Source: a bacterium (GTDB lineage Bacteria; Desulfobacterota; GWC2-55-46; S146-80; JALXFI01). Taken from it: a DNA stretch of 5,455 bases. The stretch covers positions 1 to 5,455 of the forward strand of contig JALXFI010000250.1 of the NCBI GenBank assembly GCA_027069035.1. The letters are read 5' to 3'. The notes under the pieces are model-generated. The model did not search any database and was not told where the DNA came from. It worked only from the letters and a program-made list of their open reading frames with translations. A program made the position numbers and the translations under genes. Every line of letters starts with the position of its first letter. The stretch's first letter is position 1. This document shows, piece by piece, positions 4,719 through 5,455 of the stretch.

Positions 4719-4734
4719 TTATGTGTGATAAATT
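4706..4734 (+). promoter_or_regulatory. candidate promoter of ubiC-ubiA
   Basis: TTGACG (4706-4711) is followed after 17 nt by TAAATT (4729-4734), preceded by a TGTG that could serve as an extended -10. The predicted start is near 4741, about 60 nt before ubiC. The -10 match is only moderate. Confidence 0.45.
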
Positions 4735-4736
4735 TT

Positions 4737-4752
4737 TTCATATCTATATGAA
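4737..4752. promoter_or_regulatory. palindrome at the predicted ubiC start point (possible operator)
   Basis: TTCATAT (4737-4743) and ATATGAA (4746-4752) form a perfect 7-bp inverted repeat with a 2-nt centre, overlapping the predicted +1 of the ubiC promoter. The position suits a repressor site. It is AT-rich and seen only once, so it may be chance. Confidence 0.35.
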
Positions 4753-4804
4753 GGTACCCGTCTATACCATGCACTGACAATTCAAAGATGTTAAAGTGGG
4801 GAAA

Positions 4805-5356
4805 ATGATTTATACGCTCTGTGAAAATTGGATGTCAACGCAGGAGTTTTTATCCGCCCCTCTCACTAAAACCTTAACGGACAGAGGGAGGGCACTCATT
4901 GCATCCAACGGTTCTCTTACAAGATTGCTTGAAGCCCTTTATCTTAAAGAAATAAATATCGAGGTAAAAAACCAGGGCATCAGCCCACAGTCAAACGGTT
5001 CTTTGAAGCTTCTGGGTATCTCGGAAAATGAAGAGGTGATGACAAGGGATGTGTGGCTTGTTGATGGAAATAAAAAACTTGTTTTTGCTCATTCGGTTAT
5101 TCCGGTTAAAATCCTGCCATCCAACATATTAAAAAAACTCACACCAGGCAAAGAACCACTCGGCAGCATATTGGAAAAGGAAGATATCTTTTGCAAGAAA
5201 AACTTTTATGAATTCGCAAGGTTAAAGTGGAAGGATATAGCAAAAGGATTTAATCTGCCTGAAGATTATGTCTTCTGGGCAAGGAGATACCGCATATCAA
5301 CGCAGTCAGGTATAATTGCGGCAATAATGGAAGTCTTTCCGGACTATCTTTTTTAG
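4805..5356 (+). CDS. ubiC: chorismate pyruvate-lyase (UbiC-like)
   Basis: The protein has 183 residues from the ATG at 4805 (E. coli UbiC has 165). The family removes pyruvate from chorismate to give 4-hydroxybenzoate in the cytoplasm, the head group for ubiquinone-type quinones. Numbering from the in-frame GTG at 4796 (three residues more), the visible family marks are TRDVWLVD with Arg84 (substrate-binding Arg in UbiC), FAHSVIPVK (97-105), GKEPLGSIL (118-126), VFWARRYRI (159-167) and IMEVFPDYLF (177-186) with Glu179 at the place of the essential Glu155. The match is moderate in overall sequence but consistent along the length. The start is unsettled: GTG 4796 has no Shine-Dalgarno site, and ATG 4805 has GGGG only 3 nt upstream. 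The next gene, 5 nt after the stop, begins like UbiA, which strongly supports the assignment. Confidence 0.85.
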   Translation: MIYTLCENWMSTQEFLSAPLTKTLTDRGRALIASNGSLTRLLEALYLKEINIEVKNQGISPQSNGSLKLLGISENEEVMTRDVWLVDGNKKLVFAHSVIPVKILPSNILKKLTPGKEPLGSILEKEDIFCKKNFYEFARLKWKDIAKGFNLPEDYVFWARRYRISTQSGIIAAIMEVFPDYLF

Positions 5357-5361
5357 AACAA

Positions 5362-5455
5362 ATGAATATTTTAAAAGAAAAGATCATTGCCGTTTCCGAT
5401 CTAATACGGCTCTCAAAACAATACGGGACGCTTATTGTGCTGCTGTCTATACATT
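5362..5455 (+). CDS. ubiA: 4-hydroxybenzoate polyprenyltransferase (UbiA-like), 5' end only
   Basis: Thirty-one complete codons from ATG 5362 run off the right edge. The start MNILKEKIIAVSDLIRL is followed by SKQYGTLIVLLSIH, which fits the N-terminus of UbiA prenyltransferases ('RL.KP.GTLLLL.PTL'), where the first membrane helix begins. The enzyme would attach a polyprenyl chain to 4-hydroxybenzoate in the membrane, using the product of the preceding ubiC gene. The 5-nt gap and lack of a clear Shine-Dalgarno site suggest translational coupling to ubiC. The catalytic NDxxD motifs lie beyond the window, so a related UbiA-superfamily member cannot be excluded. Confidence 0.75.
   Translation, partial: MNILKEKIIAVSDLIRLSKQYGTLIVLLSIH

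Noticed and set aside
4788..4808. Six-codon upstream ORF overlapping the ubiC start (ATGA overlap), as a leader peptide
   Set aside because: It has no Shine-Dalgarno site and no attenuator-like hairpins or repeated codons; an ORF this short is expected by chance.

Overview
The window looks like chromosomal DNA from a Gram-negative, probably anaerobic or sulfur/metal-cycling bacterium of the Nitrospirota or former delta-proteobacterial type. The base composition is moderately AT-rich. The gene set (DksA-type regulator, ApbE flavinyltransferase, MltG, RuvX, UbiC/UbiA quinone enzymes) fits that broad group, but the lineage is an inference and not tightly constrained. There are no phage, plasmid or intact transposase genes. 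What stands out is small-scale repeat structure and gene decay between housekeeping genes.

Layout. Bases 1-168 hold the start of a minus-strand gene (possibly a SurA/parvulin-like protein). Its promoter is divergent from that of a DksA/TraR zinc-finger regulator (354-779, +), which ends in a strong hairpin terminator. apbE (920-1945, +) follows and converges, with a 2-nt gap, on the minus-strand operon ruvX-mltG (3384 down to 1948). From 3434 to 3660 lies the first copy of a ~200-bp repeat element that runs into the promoter of a tRNA-Val(CAC) gene (3668-3739, +). Twenty-four bases after the tRNA is a stand-alone cyclic-nucleotide-binding-domain protein (3764-4234, +). The 570-bp stretch after it has no intact gene. 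It holds the broken 3' end of a DHH/DHHA1 phosphoesterase gene on the minus strand, the second copy of the repeat element, a promoter and a palindrome. The window closes with ubiC (4805-5356, +) and the first 31 codons of ubiA.

Functional links. ubiC and ubiA would make 4-hydroxybenzoate from chorismate and prenylate it, the first steps of a quinone pathway. mltG (terminating glycan strands) and ruvX (RNase H-fold nuclease) form a two-gene operon. apbE would attach FMN covalently to redox proteins outside the cytoplasmic membrane. The DksA-like protein probably adjusts RNA polymerase to nutrient state.

Most notable points: (1) a ~94% identical repeat pair carrying a perfect hairpin, a short decayed reading frame and a -35 box, one copy abutting a truncated DHH gene; (2) four copies of a REP-like hairpin, two of them exactly 15 nt upstream of a -35 box in the same orientation (dksA-like gene and ruvX); (3) promoters whose predicted start points fall at the first base of the ruvX start codon and within one base of the tRNA-Val 5' end, implying leaderless transcripts. 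All promoter, hairpin and identity statements come from reading by eye.
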